A stretch of DNA of 64,000 bases from Fontisphaera persica (GCF_024832785.1 NZ_CP116615.1:1736001-1800000), one strand, 5' to 3'. Shown: positions 27,820 through 35,203, counted from the stretch's first letter. Program-made: numbers and translations. The notes: a model not told the origin generated them from the sequence alone.

Positions 27820-28908
27820 TCAGGGGTTGCGATGGATATCCCAGCCGGCGGTCATCCCCCTCCAGAAGCCGGAAGTGAAGGGAAAGCTGGGTGAGATCAT
27901 GACCCCGGTGGAGGGGTGGAGGCAAGTCGGGATGGTGGGGTTGGGAGAGGTTGAGGGGAGCCAGTGGATTAGGGCCCCGGCGAGGGCTGGGGCCTTGGCG
28001 TTGAGGATTTGGAGTGGGCTTTGCCATTCTTTGCCGCGGTTGGGGCGGACGAGGTTGAAGTACAGCCAGTAGGTGGTGATTTTGGCCCAAAAGTCTTGGG
28101 GGCTGGAGAAGGTTTCGCGGTCGAAGAATTCGTCTTCGACCAGGCGGTGGACGGTTTCGACGTCGCTTTGCCAGGTGTAGCGTTTGGGAGGGATGAAGCG
28201 GTGGTCGGAGCCGAGGGCGCGGACGGTGGCGGGGAGGCCTTGGTGGTGTTGGTTGACTTGGAATTCACTGCCGTTGTCGGTTTGCCAGACCAGGGTGGTG
28301 AGGTTGACGCCGTGGGCGGCGAGGTGGGCGGAGAGTTGTGTGGCCAGGAGGGTGGCGTAGGATTTGGAGAGTTCGTCGGCGTAGCCGGTGAAGCAGGCGC
28401 CGGAGACTGGTTCGCGGACGGTGTATTGGAAGCGGGGGAGGTGGAGGCGGTTCATTTGGGGCCAGTAATGGGGAATGTCCTGTAAATACTTGGTATCGGC
28501 GGAGAGTTGGGAGAAGAGTGGCCAGTTCCGTTTGAGGGCGCGGAGGAGTTTTTTGGTGGCGGGTTTCTTTTTGCGTGGGCGGAGGAGATGGTGTTGGCGG
28601 AGGACGCGGGCGATGGCGTTGTGGCTGCAGGGGAGGGCGGATCTGCGCTGGAGGCGTTCGGCGCCGAAGCCGGTTTGGTGGCGGAGTTTGACGATTTGGC
28701 CTTCGAGGCCGGAGGGGATACGGCGGGGGGAGCGTCGTGGGCGGCGGCTGTGTTCTTGGAGGGAGGAGGGCTTGCCGGGCACGTGGCGTCGGAGCCATTT
28801 ACGGACGGTGTTGCGGGAACAGCCGAACTCGCGGACGGCGGCTTTGATGCCGTGGGTTTTGGCGAAGGCGACGAGTTTTTGTCGCAACCAATGGCGGTGG
28901 GTGCGCAT
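27820..28908 (-). CDS. IS481-like DDE transposase
   Basis: This 362-residue transposase would excise and insert its own IS. The N-terminus is a helix-turn-helix (about 1-45, GIKAAVREFGCSRNTVRKWL) with a basic linker, followed by an rve-type integrase core. The catalytic triad is D138 (ADTKYL), D211 (WQTDNGSEF) and E251 (SDVETVHR). I start at the ATG at 28908; the frame extends back to 29019 but through the palindrome and inverted repeats. The frame leaves the IS at 27879, so about the last 20 residues are encoded by target DNA and the stop at 27820 is borrowed. Whether the native protein ends this way is unknown. Confidence 0.88.
   Translation of the reverse strand: MRTHRHWLRQKLVAFAKTHGIKAAVREFGCSRNTVRKWLRRHVPGKPSSLQEHSRRPRRSPRRIPSGLEGQIVKLRHQTGFGAERLQRRSALPCSHNAIARVLRQHHLLRPRKKKPATKKLLRALKRNWPLFSQLSADTKYLQDIPHYWPQMNRLHLPRFQYTVREPVSGACFTGYADELSKSYATLLATQLSAHLAAHGVNLTTLVWQTDNGSEFQVNQHHQGLPATVRALGSDHRFIPPKRYTWQSDVETVHRLVEDEFFDRETFSSPQDFWAKITTYWLYFNLVRPNRGKEWQSPLQILNAKAPALAGALIHWLPSTSPNPTIPTCLHPSTGVMISPSFPFTSGFWRGMTAGWDIHRNP
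27864..27906. repeat. Left target duplication and left inverted repeat of the IS
   Basis: The 15-bp direct repeat AGAAGCCGGAAGTGA (27864-27878) is followed by the terminal repeat beginning GGGAAAGCTGGG at 27880. It matches the right end in reverse complement over about 27 bp with two one-base gaps. Confidence 0.85.
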
Positions 28909-29072
28909 ACGGTACAATTCAAAGTAGGTGGTGTGCACGCCGGGAGGATAGCAGATGGGGCGCGCCGCTGCTGCACCTCCTCCGGAGGAGGTGCAGCAGC
29001 TCATCCTTGCGGCGTGCACTCAACACGTTGATCTTAACCACGGGGGGGTCATGATCTACCCAGTCTTTCCCA
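27879..29072 (-). mobile_element. IS481-like insertion sequence, 1194 bp
   Basis: Imperfect terminal inverted repeats of about 27 bp (27880-27906 and 29045-29071, both ending in GATCATGACCCC) bound the element. They are flanked directly by identical 15-bp copies of AGAAGCCGGAAGTGA. Length, a single transposase gene and a long target duplication fit IS481. The intact duplication and intact reading frame suggest recent insertion. The insertion separates the integrase end from a TTGACA promoter box that begins only five bases after the right duplication. Confidence 0.85.
28933..29019. other. Nested palindrome upstream of the transposase
   Basis: A perfect 34-bp palindrome without a loop lies at 28967-29000 (arm GCTGCTGCACCTCCTCC). 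It is enclosed by a second inverted pair, GTGCACGCC at 28933-28941 and GGCGTGCAC at 29011-29019. In the transposase message this would form a very stable hairpin 25-110 nt before the start codon. It could act as a block to read-through transcription, as a translational brake or as a transposase site. Confidence 0.7.
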
Positions 29073-29087
29073 AGAAGCCGGAAGTGA
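29045..29087. repeat. Right inverted repeat and right target duplication of the IS
   Basis: The right terminal repeat (29045-29071, ending CAGTCTTTCCC) is followed by A and then the second copy of AGAAGCCGGAAGTGA at 29073-29087. Confidence 0.85.
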
Positions 29088-29091
29088 CCAC

Positions 29092-29119
29092 TTGACACCC
29101 CTTTGCTTCGTGGTATTGT
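29092..29119 (+). promoter_or_regulatory. Sigma-70-like promoter before the excisionase operon
   Basis: TTGACA (29092-29097), a 16-bp spacer and TATTGT (29114-29119) predict a transcript starting near 29126. It lies only a few bases beyond the IS target duplication, so the insertion removed whatever normally lay upstream. Confidence 0.5.
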
Positions 29120-29406
29120 CCGCGCCAGTTCGGTTGCTTCCGAAAGCCGCTTCAGGCGAATAGGTAGTCGTAGCAACCGAATCGTCTAGCTGACTGTGTT
29201 AGCAGGCTTTTTCCGCGAGATGCCCCGAAAGGCGGCCATGCGGTAGTGACAAACGACGCTCAACACTTCCTCCAAGTGGGAGGCAGTGGGGAGCGGCTTG
29301 TCATGGGCATGGCATGAGCCAAGCAGGACCGGGGCCGTCAAAAGCACCCGCCACTCTGCTCCGACGCTGATCGCGTCCCCCTGACGAGATTTCCAGAAAG
29401 GGATCT
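29120..29406 (+). other. Non-coding leader with inverted repeats; no gene seen
   Basis: This stretch of nearly 290 bases has no convincing reading frame. It contains a 9-bp perfect stem, TTCGGTTGC (29129-29137) with GCAACCGAA (29173-29181), enclosing a small inner hairpin, and further GC-rich short repeats up to the next start codon. It could be a structured 5' leader, a small RNA or part of the recombination site region. Nothing matches an RNA family I can name. Confidence 0.35.
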
Positions 29407-29616
29407 ATGCCCCTAGGAAATCGCGATGAACTGCCGACCTTGGTCTATACAGTCCATGAGACGGCAGCGATACTAAAGGTCACCGAAAAAACGATCTACC
29501 GCTTGGTGGATCGTGAGTTGCTTAAGGCGTCCAACGCCCTCCGGCACCTGCGGATTACCCGCAAGAGTTTAGAGGAATTCCTCGCCAAAACTTCGGGGGA
29601 GGTGGGCCATGAATAA
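29407..29616 (+). CDS. Excisionase-like helix-turn-helix protein
   Basis: This 69-residue DNA-binding protein has the HTH_17/MerR-like excisionase fold: YTVHETAAILKVTEKTIYRL is the helix-turn-helix, followed by a wing (LKASNALRHLRITRKSLEEFL). Such proteins bend DNA for the integrase or act as small regulators. It is preceded by AAAGGGATCT, a possible ribosome binding site. It overlaps the next gene by 8 bases, so the two are translationally coupled. Proximity to the integrase supports an excisionase role, but a transcription factor role is equally possible from sequence. Confidence 0.8.
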   Translation: MPLGNRDELPTLVYTVHETAAILKVTEKTIYRLVDRELLKASNALRHLRITRKSLEEFLAKTSGEVGHE

Positions 29617-30322
29617 TGGTCATGCGCCTCCCGCAGGTGGTTCTGAACACGAAGCTGTCGCTCCAAGTTCACTGCACGAACAGAACGTGTTCAGGTGCGT
29701 TGGGGACCAATGGGAATTGGTCTTCAACGGAACGCAGGCGCATTACCGTGGCTCCTTGAAGGGGCTGCGGTATATCCGCCACTTGCTGGCCGAAAGGCCG
29801 CTGGTCCCCGTCCCGGCCACGCAACTGCTCCTCCAGGAATCTGGTGAGTTTGATGAGTGCGTCAGTGCCAAGGAACTCAGCAACCCTGGTTGCGCAGAGG
29901 GTGGGGTCGAAGGACAAATCGACGGTCTGGTTTACGAGGAAGGTCTCGTGTCCCCGGACTCGGACTTCAGGCAGGTAATCCTTCCAGAACCGGACCGCCG
30001 CTGGGTTCAGAATCTCATCGAGAGGCTGCGTGGCGATGCCGAGGCTCGCCGGGCTAATGGGCGTGGGCCGGAGGCACAAGCCCTCCTCGAAGAACTCGCA
30101 CTGGCAGAGCGGATGGTGCAGCAATGCAGGGTTCGTAACCACGACGCCGTCTTCAACAATCAAGAGGAACGTAACCGGAAAAGCGTGGGCAACGCGATTT
30201 CCCGGGCCATCGAGGCGATCAGGGCAGTCCATCCCCGTCTCGCTCAACATCTCAAGGACTCCATCACGGCGAGCTGGGACTGCTGCTATTCACCGGTGAT
30301 GGCCTTGTCCTGGCAGGTGTAG
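29609..30322 (+). CDS. Stand-alone homologue of the GLRYL-type regulatory domain
   Basis: This 237-residue protein has no enzyme motif. WELVFNGTQAHYRGSLKGLR near residue 35 and the C-terminal part (about 185-230: KSVGNAISRAIEAI, HPRLAQHL, TASWDCCYSP) resemble a domain I know from the end of large AAA-type regulators in Actinobacteria and Acidobacteria. That domain reads like KGLRYLARLL ... RxNVTRAIRRAL ... HPALGRHL ... TFCSYTP. There it accompanies ATPase or cyclase regulators; here it stands alone. A middle segment (120-180) is predicted helical. Coupling to the excisionase-like gene suggests regulation of excision or of the element. The family match is from memory of motif patterns and is moderate. 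Confidence 0.6.
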   Translation: MNNGHAPPAGGSEHEAVAPSSLHEQNVFRCVGDQWELVFNGTQAHYRGSLKGLRYIRHLLAERPLVPVPATQLLLQESGEFDECVSAKELSNPGCAEGGVEGQIDGLVYEEGLVSPDSDFRQVILPEPDRRWVQNLIERLRGDAEARRANGRGPEAQALLEELALAERMVQQCRVRNHDAVFNNQEERNRKSVGNAISRAIEAIRAVHPRLAQHLKDSITASWDCCYSPVMALSWQV

Positions 30323-30391
30323 CAAGCCGCAAGGCCCCTTGTAGCTATTAAACCTATAAGGGGCGGTGCTCCTCGGTGACCTGAAATAAAC

Positions 30392-30559
30392 ATGCGAAAC
30401 CAGCCTGACAACAAGCACGATGACCGTGGCGCTGCAGCGTTGAGCGAATCGGGGCGGTGTGCGCATGAGCTGGCACTTCAGGTCCTCCAGAACAGAAACG
30501 CCAGCCGGCTTATCGCCGCCCACCGTGAGTGCGCATCTGGCACTGGGCAGCACAAGTAA
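30392..30559 (+). CDS. Small hypothetical protein
   Basis: A 55-residue frame starting MRNQPDNKHDDRGAAA fills the gap between two better supported genes on the same strand. It lacks a clear ribosome binding site and any recognisable motif. A weak hairpin (GCCCCTT at 30334-30340 with AAGGGGC at 30358-30364) precedes it. It may be real or chance. Confidence 0.35.
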   Translation: MRNQPDNKHDDRGAAALSESGRCAHELALQVLQNRNASRLIAAHRECASGTGQHK

Positions 30560-30571
30560 CATAAGAAAATA

Positions 30572-30958
30572 ATGAAAGCTAAAGCAAAGAAGATTCAGAA
30601 AGCAATTCTGGCTGAGGGTAGTTACCTTGCCAAACTCACCTCCACGAAATACCGCATGAACGGCAGCGAGGCCACGAAAGTCAGCCTCTGCTTCAAGATC
30701 GACGGCTGCGAAGAGGAAGTCATCAAAGAACTGCCGTTCAGTCTCGATGAAGGCACGCGGCTCCGACAGGACGTCGAAACTCTTTTGGGTCGCCAATTCA
30801 CGGCCAAAGAAGCAGAGGATGGCTACGAAATCGACAACCTGATCGGCAAGGCTTGTCAAATCGTCGTTGCTCATGAATCGGGTGCCGGTGGAAAGTCCAA
30901 GCCTGTTGTGAAGGTGATTATGGCCGCTCCCCAAGCCAGCTTGCCGATCAACGCCTAG
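30572..30958 (+). CDS. Hypothetical protein, possibly OB-fold-like
   Basis: A 128-residue acidic/basic mixed protein that I do not recognise with certainty. A lysine-rich start (MKAKAKKIQKAI) leads into alternating strands (GSYLAKLTSTKY, VSLCFKIDGC), and a later LIGKACQIVV strand. This resembles small phage proteins of the DUF669 type, and it shares the GxY ... LVGK layout with the protein at 34790. Those proteins are found beside recombination or replication genes, so a DNA-metabolism role is possible. The leader is A-rich without a Shine-Dalgarno sequence. Confidence 0.65.
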   Translation: MKAKAKKIQKAILAEGSYLAKLTSTKYRMNGSEATKVSLCFKIDGCEEEVIKELPFSLDEGTRLRQDVETLLGRQFTAKEAEDGYEIDNLIGKACQIVVAHESGAGGKSKPVVKVIMAAPQASLPINA

Positions 30959-30970
30959 ACGGAAACCAAC

Positions 30971-31001
30971 CCGCAGCCAGACCAACGGGGTTTGGCTGCG
31001 G
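30971..31001 (+). terminator. Intrinsic terminator-like hairpin
   Basis: CCGCAGCCA (30971-30979) pairs with TGGCTGCGG (30993-31001), with additional pairing near the loop, followed by ACTTTCTTT. Confidence 0.6.
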
Positions 31002-31033
31002 ACTTTCTTTAACAAACTCAAATCCGATCAAAT

Positions 31034-31474
31034 ATGGCAAATATCGAAATCAAATACGGTCAAGTGTGGCAGGATTGTCGGAACATTCTGGTTCCGCGCT
31101 ACGTGCTCGTTACAGACGTTTCCGACAATCAGGTGTCGTACTTCGACTTAAAATCTCGTCGTCGCATGAGCATCCGCAAGACATCGATGAGGCCAGGAAC
31201 CAGAGGCTACTCTCTCGTGACTGACGAGAAGCTGCTGGCAAAGATGCAAGCTGCTTGCGCCTTCATCCCACCTCTCTCTGTTCAACCGATACAGGCGGCG
31301 GGATCTGGCCCGGAATGTCCGTGGCGTAGCTCACTGCCGTTAGTTGAGCGGCAATTGCTTCACTATGTCTTCAAGGGAATGTCAGATAATGAGAGGCTGC
31401 AATTCACCCGAGGGATGATGAAATACTACGACGAGAACAAGCCTGATGGCGCTGCAGTGAGAAACGGCAAATAG
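31034..31474 (+). CDS. Hypothetical protein
   Basis: A 146-residue protein without a family I recognise. The first 60 residues (EIKYGQVWQDCRNILVPRYV, VSYFDLKSRRRMSIRKTSM) look like a small beta-barrel of the kind found in short DNA- or RNA-binding proteins. The second half is helical and basic. It is flanked by terminator-like hairpins on both sides (30971-31001 and 31489-31515), so it may be a single-gene unit. Its leader ends CAAATCCGATCAAAT before the ATG, with no Shine-Dalgarno sequence. Confidence 0.7.
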   Translation: MANIEIKYGQVWQDCRNILVPRYVLVTDVSDNQVSYFDLKSRRRMSIRKTSMRPGTRGYSLVTDEKLLAKMQAACAFIPPLSVQPIQAAGSGPECPWRSSLPLVERQLLHYVFKGMSDNERLQFTRGMMKYYDENKPDGAAVRNGK

Positions 31475-31488
31475 CCTGCTGGCATACA

Positions 31489-31515
31489 GGGCTGGAGACT
31501 TCGCGTTTCCAGCCC
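31489..31515 (+). terminator. Terminator-like hairpin
   Basis: GGGCTGGA (31489-31496) pairs with TCCAGCCC (31508-31515), followed by ATTTTCTCC. It sits only ten bases before the next ATG. Confidence 0.5.
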
Positions 31516-31524
31516 ATTTTCTCC

Positions 31525-32502
31525 ATGTCCTCTTCAACCAAACCGGCATCTCTCCCCATCCCACAACCACTTCCACTTACACCAGTGATTGCCAAAGCCA
31601 CTCCACAATTCCGATGGCCACCAATCGACATCGCCAGGCATCTCCTGGCCAATCCCAATCTCGTAGTCCCTCCGGCCATTGTTCACGGTCTGCTCCACAA
31701 AGGAACCAAAGGAGTGTTGGCGAGTTCAAGCAAGGCCGGGAAGACCTGGGTGCTTTTGGATTTGGCAGCCAGCATTGCTACAGGGACGCCTTTTCTCAAG
31801 TGGCCCACCACGCAAGGGAAGGTGCTGTTTGTCAACCTTGAGATCCAGCGGGCCTTCATCAAAGAGCGGCTCCGCATCATCCAGGAGCGCAAGAAACTGG
31901 ACAACCTCGACAATCTGGAAATCTGGACCTTGAGAGGATGGACGATGAACTTCGAGGATGTACAGGAGGAGTTGATTCGACGTGCCAAAGGCGAAGGCTA
32001 CTCGCTCATTGTTCTGGACCCGGCCTATAAGATGATGATTGGGAAGTCTGAGAACGCGGCGAGTGGGGTTGGTGTTCTCTGTCACAGTCTCGAACAAGTG
32101 GCGGTGGACACAGGAGCGCTGGTGATGTTTGCCCATCATTTCACGAAAGGAGGGCAGTCGAACAAATCCCCGATGGACAGGATGAGCGGCAGCGGAGTGT
32201 TTGCCAGAGATGCCGACTCGATCATCACCCTCACCGAGCACGCGGAGGAGAACTGCTACTCCGTGGAGATGACCCTGCGCAATCTCCCTCCACAAGCTCC
32301 TTTCGTGGTTCAGTGGAAGTTCCCATTGATGGTGGTGCGTGAAGATCTCGATCCAGCAGACCTCAAAGGAGTTGATCGGGGAGAGGGCAATGGGAATCCT
32401 GACCATCTCCTCGCAACCCCTCCTGGCATGATTGTCCCTGAAGAGGAGTCGTCAACAACCAACCCATCTCCCGCAGCAACCTCTTCAACAGCTCTCCCAT
32501 GA
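31525..32502 (+). CDS. RepA-like RecA-fold ATPase (AAA_25), putative replicative helicase
   Basis: This 325-residue protein has the RecA-type ATPase core of plasmid RSF1010 RepA and phage/plasmid helicase loaders. Walker A is SSSKAGKT (about 67-74), Walker B is LIVLDPAY (161-168), and a FAHHFTKGG motif (202-210) matches the conserved histidine-containing loop of this family. A proline-rich N-terminus and C-terminal tail (after 285) look disordered. In such systems the hexamer unwinds DNA at the origin. The iteron-like repeats and two-winged-helix protein downstream support a replication module. Helicase rather than another ATPase role is inferred. Confidence 0.8.
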   Translation: MSSSTKPASLPIPQPLPLTPVIAKATPQFRWPPIDIARHLLANPNLVVPPAIVHGLLHKGTKGVLASSSKAGKTWVLLDLAASIATGTPFLKWPTTQGKVLFVNLEIQRAFIKERLRIIQERKKLDNLDNLEIWTLRGWTMNFEDVQEELIRRAKGEGYSLIVLDPAYKMMIGKSENAASGVGVLCHSLEQVAVDTGALVMFAHHFTKGGQSNKSPMDRMSGSGVFARDADSIITLTEHAEENCYSVEMTLRNLPPQAPFVVQWKFPLMVVREDLDPADLKGVDRGEGNGNPDHLLATPPGMIVPEEESSTTNPSPAATSSTALP

Positions 32503-33100
32503 TGTCCTCTGTGCAGCCGAACCCTGAATACGCCCTTGCTTGATGAACTCGGACCTTCCTCCTCTTCCGCCCACTCATCCTGGGCTCGTGGAAGACCCAC
32601 CGCGAAGACGTCTCCTAACGCCTCCTCCAGCGGGCACCCAACTGGCTCCTCCAACAAAGCAACGGCGGGTAATCCGATGTGGTTTGGCCGATGAATCCAA
32701 GCTGGAAGGCAGGAAAGAGGCAGGTCAAACTCGGTCACCCCACCTGCGCGTATGCCGGTCTGCCCACCCCATACCCGGCAGCAGGATCACATTGCCACCA
32801 AACCATGCATCTCAACCGCCAGATCCGCACTCCTGAATGCGTGGCGACGGCCCCGCCTTCGGCCCCAGCGTTTCCACCTGCTCTTTCTGGGCTGACTCCA
32901 ACCACTTGCCTGGGACGGCGAGCCGAGCAGGGCGAGGCGAAGCAGCCAGGGAAGACCATGAATACATGTGACGCCATTTCGGATAGTTTTCGCCAGGTTT
33001 GGTTGAGCCAGCGCAGCGTTAATGAGCCGGAGCGCAGCGACGGCTCATGGGAAAAAGCATTTACCAGAAGTCATTTCCATAAGTATTACCAGAAGTATAA
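32503..33100. other. Stretch without a confident gene
   Basis: Several frames stay open here, but they are rich in proline, arginine and serine and look like by-products of composition. A frame ending at 33140 contains a more protein-like last third, starting MNTCDAISDSFRQVWLSQRS at 32958, but has no support. TACCAGAAGT occurs twice 25 bp apart (33062-33071 and 33087-33096), next to the iteron-like repeats. Confidence 0.4.
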
Positions 33101-33102
33101 TA

Positions 33103-33163
33103 GATGTGGCCATTTTGATCACGTGATGTGGCCAAATTGATTCTGTGATGTGGCCATTTTGAT
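33103..33163 (+). repeat. Three 22-bp iteron-like repeats
   Basis: GATGTGGCCATTTTGAT (33103-33119), GATGTGGCCAAATTGAT (33125-33141) and GATGTGGCCATTTTGAT (33147-33163) recur at exactly 22-bp spacing, two helical turns. A fourth, diverged copy (ATGTGGCCAAATCGTG) starts at 33231. Around it are an 11-bp inverted pair (33206-33216 with 33263-33273) and a repeated GAAAACGTGGAC (about 33185-33196 and 33245-33256). Placement between a RepA-like ATPase and an initiator-like gene suggests an origin. Confidence 0.65.
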
Positions 33164-33521
33164 AGGCCCTTTTGCCAACGTATGAAAAACGTGGACCAAA
33201 CCCCCGTAAACATTGGGTTTTGTGAAAAGCATGTGGCCAAATCGTGAAAACGTGGACGAGAGCCAATGTTTACAGCCCTTTCGGTCACTTTGGAGTGCAT
33301 CTGCTTGCCGACTTCTATTCCTTGCAACTCCGCGCAGCCACAACTCTACACGGATACGATATTAAGCAACAAATCAGAACTCCTCTCACGCACCATTTAT
33401 ACAATAACGGGTCAGTGGGAGGCTGGAAAGCGGCGTCCATGCCATTAAGAGCTTGTACAATCTCCCGCACTCTCGTACTATTTAGTATAGAACCGGCGTG
33501 ACAACCGATTCTTAAAACACA

Positions 33522-33654
33522 GCGCGAATATGATCACGACACATCAATCTTCAGGAGAGACTGGGCACCTCCGGCCTAGTCAACCGGGCATATTCGCGCC
33601 AGGAACACCACCTGCTTGGCCCAGTCTCTCCGCCCCTATTGAGCGCGAATATGA
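33522..33654. promoter_or_regulatory. Repeated GCGCGAATATGA motifs and inverted repeat at the initiator gene start
   Basis: GCGCGAATATGA lies at 33522-33533 and again at 33643-33654, where its ATG is the start codon of the next gene. A reversed copy, GCATATTCGCGC, is at 33588-33599. Between them, GGAGAGACTGGGC (33554-33566) and GCCCAGTCTCTCC (33619-33631) form perfect 13-bp arms. The first motif copy continues into sequence resembling the beginning of the gene. The arrangement suits an autoregulatory operator or a structured leader. Confidence 0.6.
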
Positions 33655-34556
33655 AAATCACGGCACCAATCTATAAGGAGGACACACACCTCCATCTCTT
33701 CAACAAGGACATCGCCGCGCAAAACTATGGCGGCTTGAAAAACCGACAATACGACATTGAGGGAGCCATCCTTTTGACTGACCTAGCCCGCAACATTGAA
33801 GGCATCAAGAAATACAGGAAGGATGGCAAAGTCGCTGCTCGAGAGATGGATGGGTGGTATTATACCTCCGTTAAGGACCTCGCCAAACGTCATCCCTACA
33901 TCAAAAAGCGCACTGTCAGGCGCATTTTAGCACGGCTTCGCAAGGAAAAGGTGCTGAAGACGACGAAAACGTTCCACAAGCGCAAGAGTATTCATACATT
34001 GTACTATAGTTTTGCCGACAAGGAACTCCACAAGGAAGCATTGGCCACGGAAGACGGCATCTCATTTTGGGTTGAGGACGCAGTGGAATGCGGCATTGAG
34101 GCCGCGATTCTTTTGCGGAACCTCACTTATGTGGAAGAGCACTGGATACATGGTGACGCTTGGATACAGTTAAATCCAGTAGAGTTTCTGGACGCGACAG
34201 ATCTGCCCATGTCCCCGCAGGCTGTACGTCGGGCATTGGTCACACTCGTGAAGAAGGGCAGGCTTGAGCGCCGACGCAACAATAAATACGGTGACAATTA
34301 CTATCTTTACCGTTTGGTGGATACGCCACACCTAAGAAGACGGGTAGGAACTGACGCCCTGCCCACGGAATGCTACGATCAACCATTCTTCGAAGACAAC
34401 TTGCCCTCCGAACACTATGAGAAGCTCCCTGCATTAACGGCCCACAGGCATCATAAAGACAAAGAGAATAGAATGCTAAAAGAGTACGCTGACCACGTGG
34501 CAAAGGTAAAGAGCCAGCCGAAGAGCACGCCAAGGCAGCGGAAGACAGTCACGTAA
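33651..34556 (+). CDS. Two-winged-helix protein, putative replication initiator
   Basis: This 301-residue protein contains two similar winged-helix halves. The first (about 25-105) has YDIEGAILLTDLARNIE then RTVRRILARLRKEKVLKT. The second (about 140-225) has CGIEAAILLRNLTYVEEHW then QAVRRALVTLVKKGRLERR. Duplicated winged helices are the hallmark of iteron-binding plasmid initiators and of phage replisome organisers. The basic C-terminal tail after 255 could bind DNA. The start is the ATG at 33651 inside a repeated motif; an in-frame TTG lies 12 bases earlier. Iteron-like repeats lie about 500 bp upstream. A transcription regulator is the alternative. Confidence 0.7.
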   Translation: MKITAPIYKEDTHLHLFNKDIAAQNYGGLKNRQYDIEGAILLTDLARNIEGIKKYRKDGKVAAREMDGWYYTSVKDLAKRHPYIKKRTVRRILARLRKEKVLKTTKTFHKRKSIHTLYYSFADKELHKEALATEDGISFWVEDAVECGIEAAILLRNLTYVEEHWIHGDAWIQLNPVEFLDATDLPMSPQAVRRALVTLVKKGRLERRRNNKYGDNYYLYRLVDTPHLRRRVGTDALPTECYDQPFFEDNLPSEHYEKLPALTAHRHHKDKENRMLKEYADHVAKVKSQPKSTPRQRKTVT

Positions 34557-34631
34557 AGAGCGACAACCATGCAGCATCCTAAATGCCCCCAGACGATTGA
34601 TTGGCATGGGAGTCAAGGCAGGGAGAAAACT

Positions 34632-34796
34632 ATGAATAGCCATTTACGTTTTAGTTGTTGTACAGACTCCGCGCATCTGATAGAATCAACATATAGTAAG
34701 GCCGTCACTTTGTTGGTTCTTGGCCGCACCCGTTATGTGCAACTGCCGCAAGAGCCAGTCTGGAAGACAGCCAAAGCGAAGGAGAAAATATGTTGA
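34632..34796 (+). CDS. Small hypothetical protein, coupled to the next gene
   Basis: A 54-residue frame starting MNSHLRFSCCTDSAHL is preceded by GGGAGAAAACT. Its stop overlaps the next start in the heptamer ATGTTGA, the same overlap seen at 44101-44107. A longer version would start at 34569. No motif is recognised. It may only serve to couple translation. Confidence 0.4.
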   Translation: MNSHLRFSCCTDSAHLIESTYSKAVTLLVLGRTRYVQLPQEPVWKTAKAKEKIC

Positions 34797-35203
34797 TCAC
34801 TGTCACCCCACGAGATTGCTTTGATGTCCCTGCAGGGCGTTATCGAGCAACCTGTGTTGAGGCCCACGAACTCTACAAGGAAACGCCCCAAGGCCCGGAA
34901 CGATACTTGCGCCTGGTCTGGGAACTGGCCGAGGCCCCAGATCGAGATGTCCGTTACCTCGTCGGCAAGAACTACATTCCCGACCTGACGAATCGAAGCG
35001 TGCTGAGAAAGGACCTCCGAACCTGGTTTGGCCATGATGTCGACCCCGGCCAGTTCAATACCGACACGCTGGTTGGCAAGGAAGCTACTGTCACCGTTGT
35101 CCAGATCTTCAACGAGAACCATGCGCAGCCCTATTGTTGGGTTAGCAGAGTGGACCCGCCATTCAAAGATCCCGAAGACGGCGAAGAGATTTTGGTCGAA
35201 TAG
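34790..35203 (+). CDS. Hypothetical DNA-metabolism-associated protein (DUF669-like layout)
   Basis: A 137-residue acidic protein. It begins with strands (LITVTPRDCFDVPAGRYRAT), a helix-rich middle (EAPDRDVRYLVGKNYIPDL) and a late LVGKEATVTVVQIFNEN strand followed by a proline/aspartate-rich tail (FKDPEDGEEILVE). This pattern resembles small phage and plasmid proteins that accompany ssDNA-binding or recombination functions. The family match is not certain. AAGGAGAAAAT just before the ATG is a good ribosome binding site, unusual in this element where many genes lack one. Confidence 0.7.
   Translation: MLITVTPRDCFDVPAGRYRATCVEAHELYKETPQGPERYLRLVWELAEAPDRDVRYLVGKNYIPDLTNRSVLRKDLRTWFGHDVDPGQFNTDTLVGKEATVTVVQIFNENHAQPYCWVSRVDPPFKDPEDGEEILVE

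Noticed and set aside
28009-29031. Long plus-strand frames opposite the transposase
   Set aside because: Their Gly/Ala/Glu-rich composition mirrors the transposase codons; the DDE motifs are on the minus strand.
32679-33140. A 153-codon plus-strand frame before the iterons
   Set aside because: Pro/Arg/Ser-rich with no ribosome binding site, and it runs into the repeat array. Only its last third looks protein-like, which is too little to call.
33103-33163. Possible CRISPR array
   Set aside because: Three units at 22-bp spacing leave only five bases between 17-bp repeats, there are no spacers and no cas genes nearby.
33103-33273. Remnant ends of an IS21-like element
   Set aside because: The repeated TGTGGCCA units loosely resemble multiple terminal repeats of such elements, but no istA/istB gene or second end is seen.
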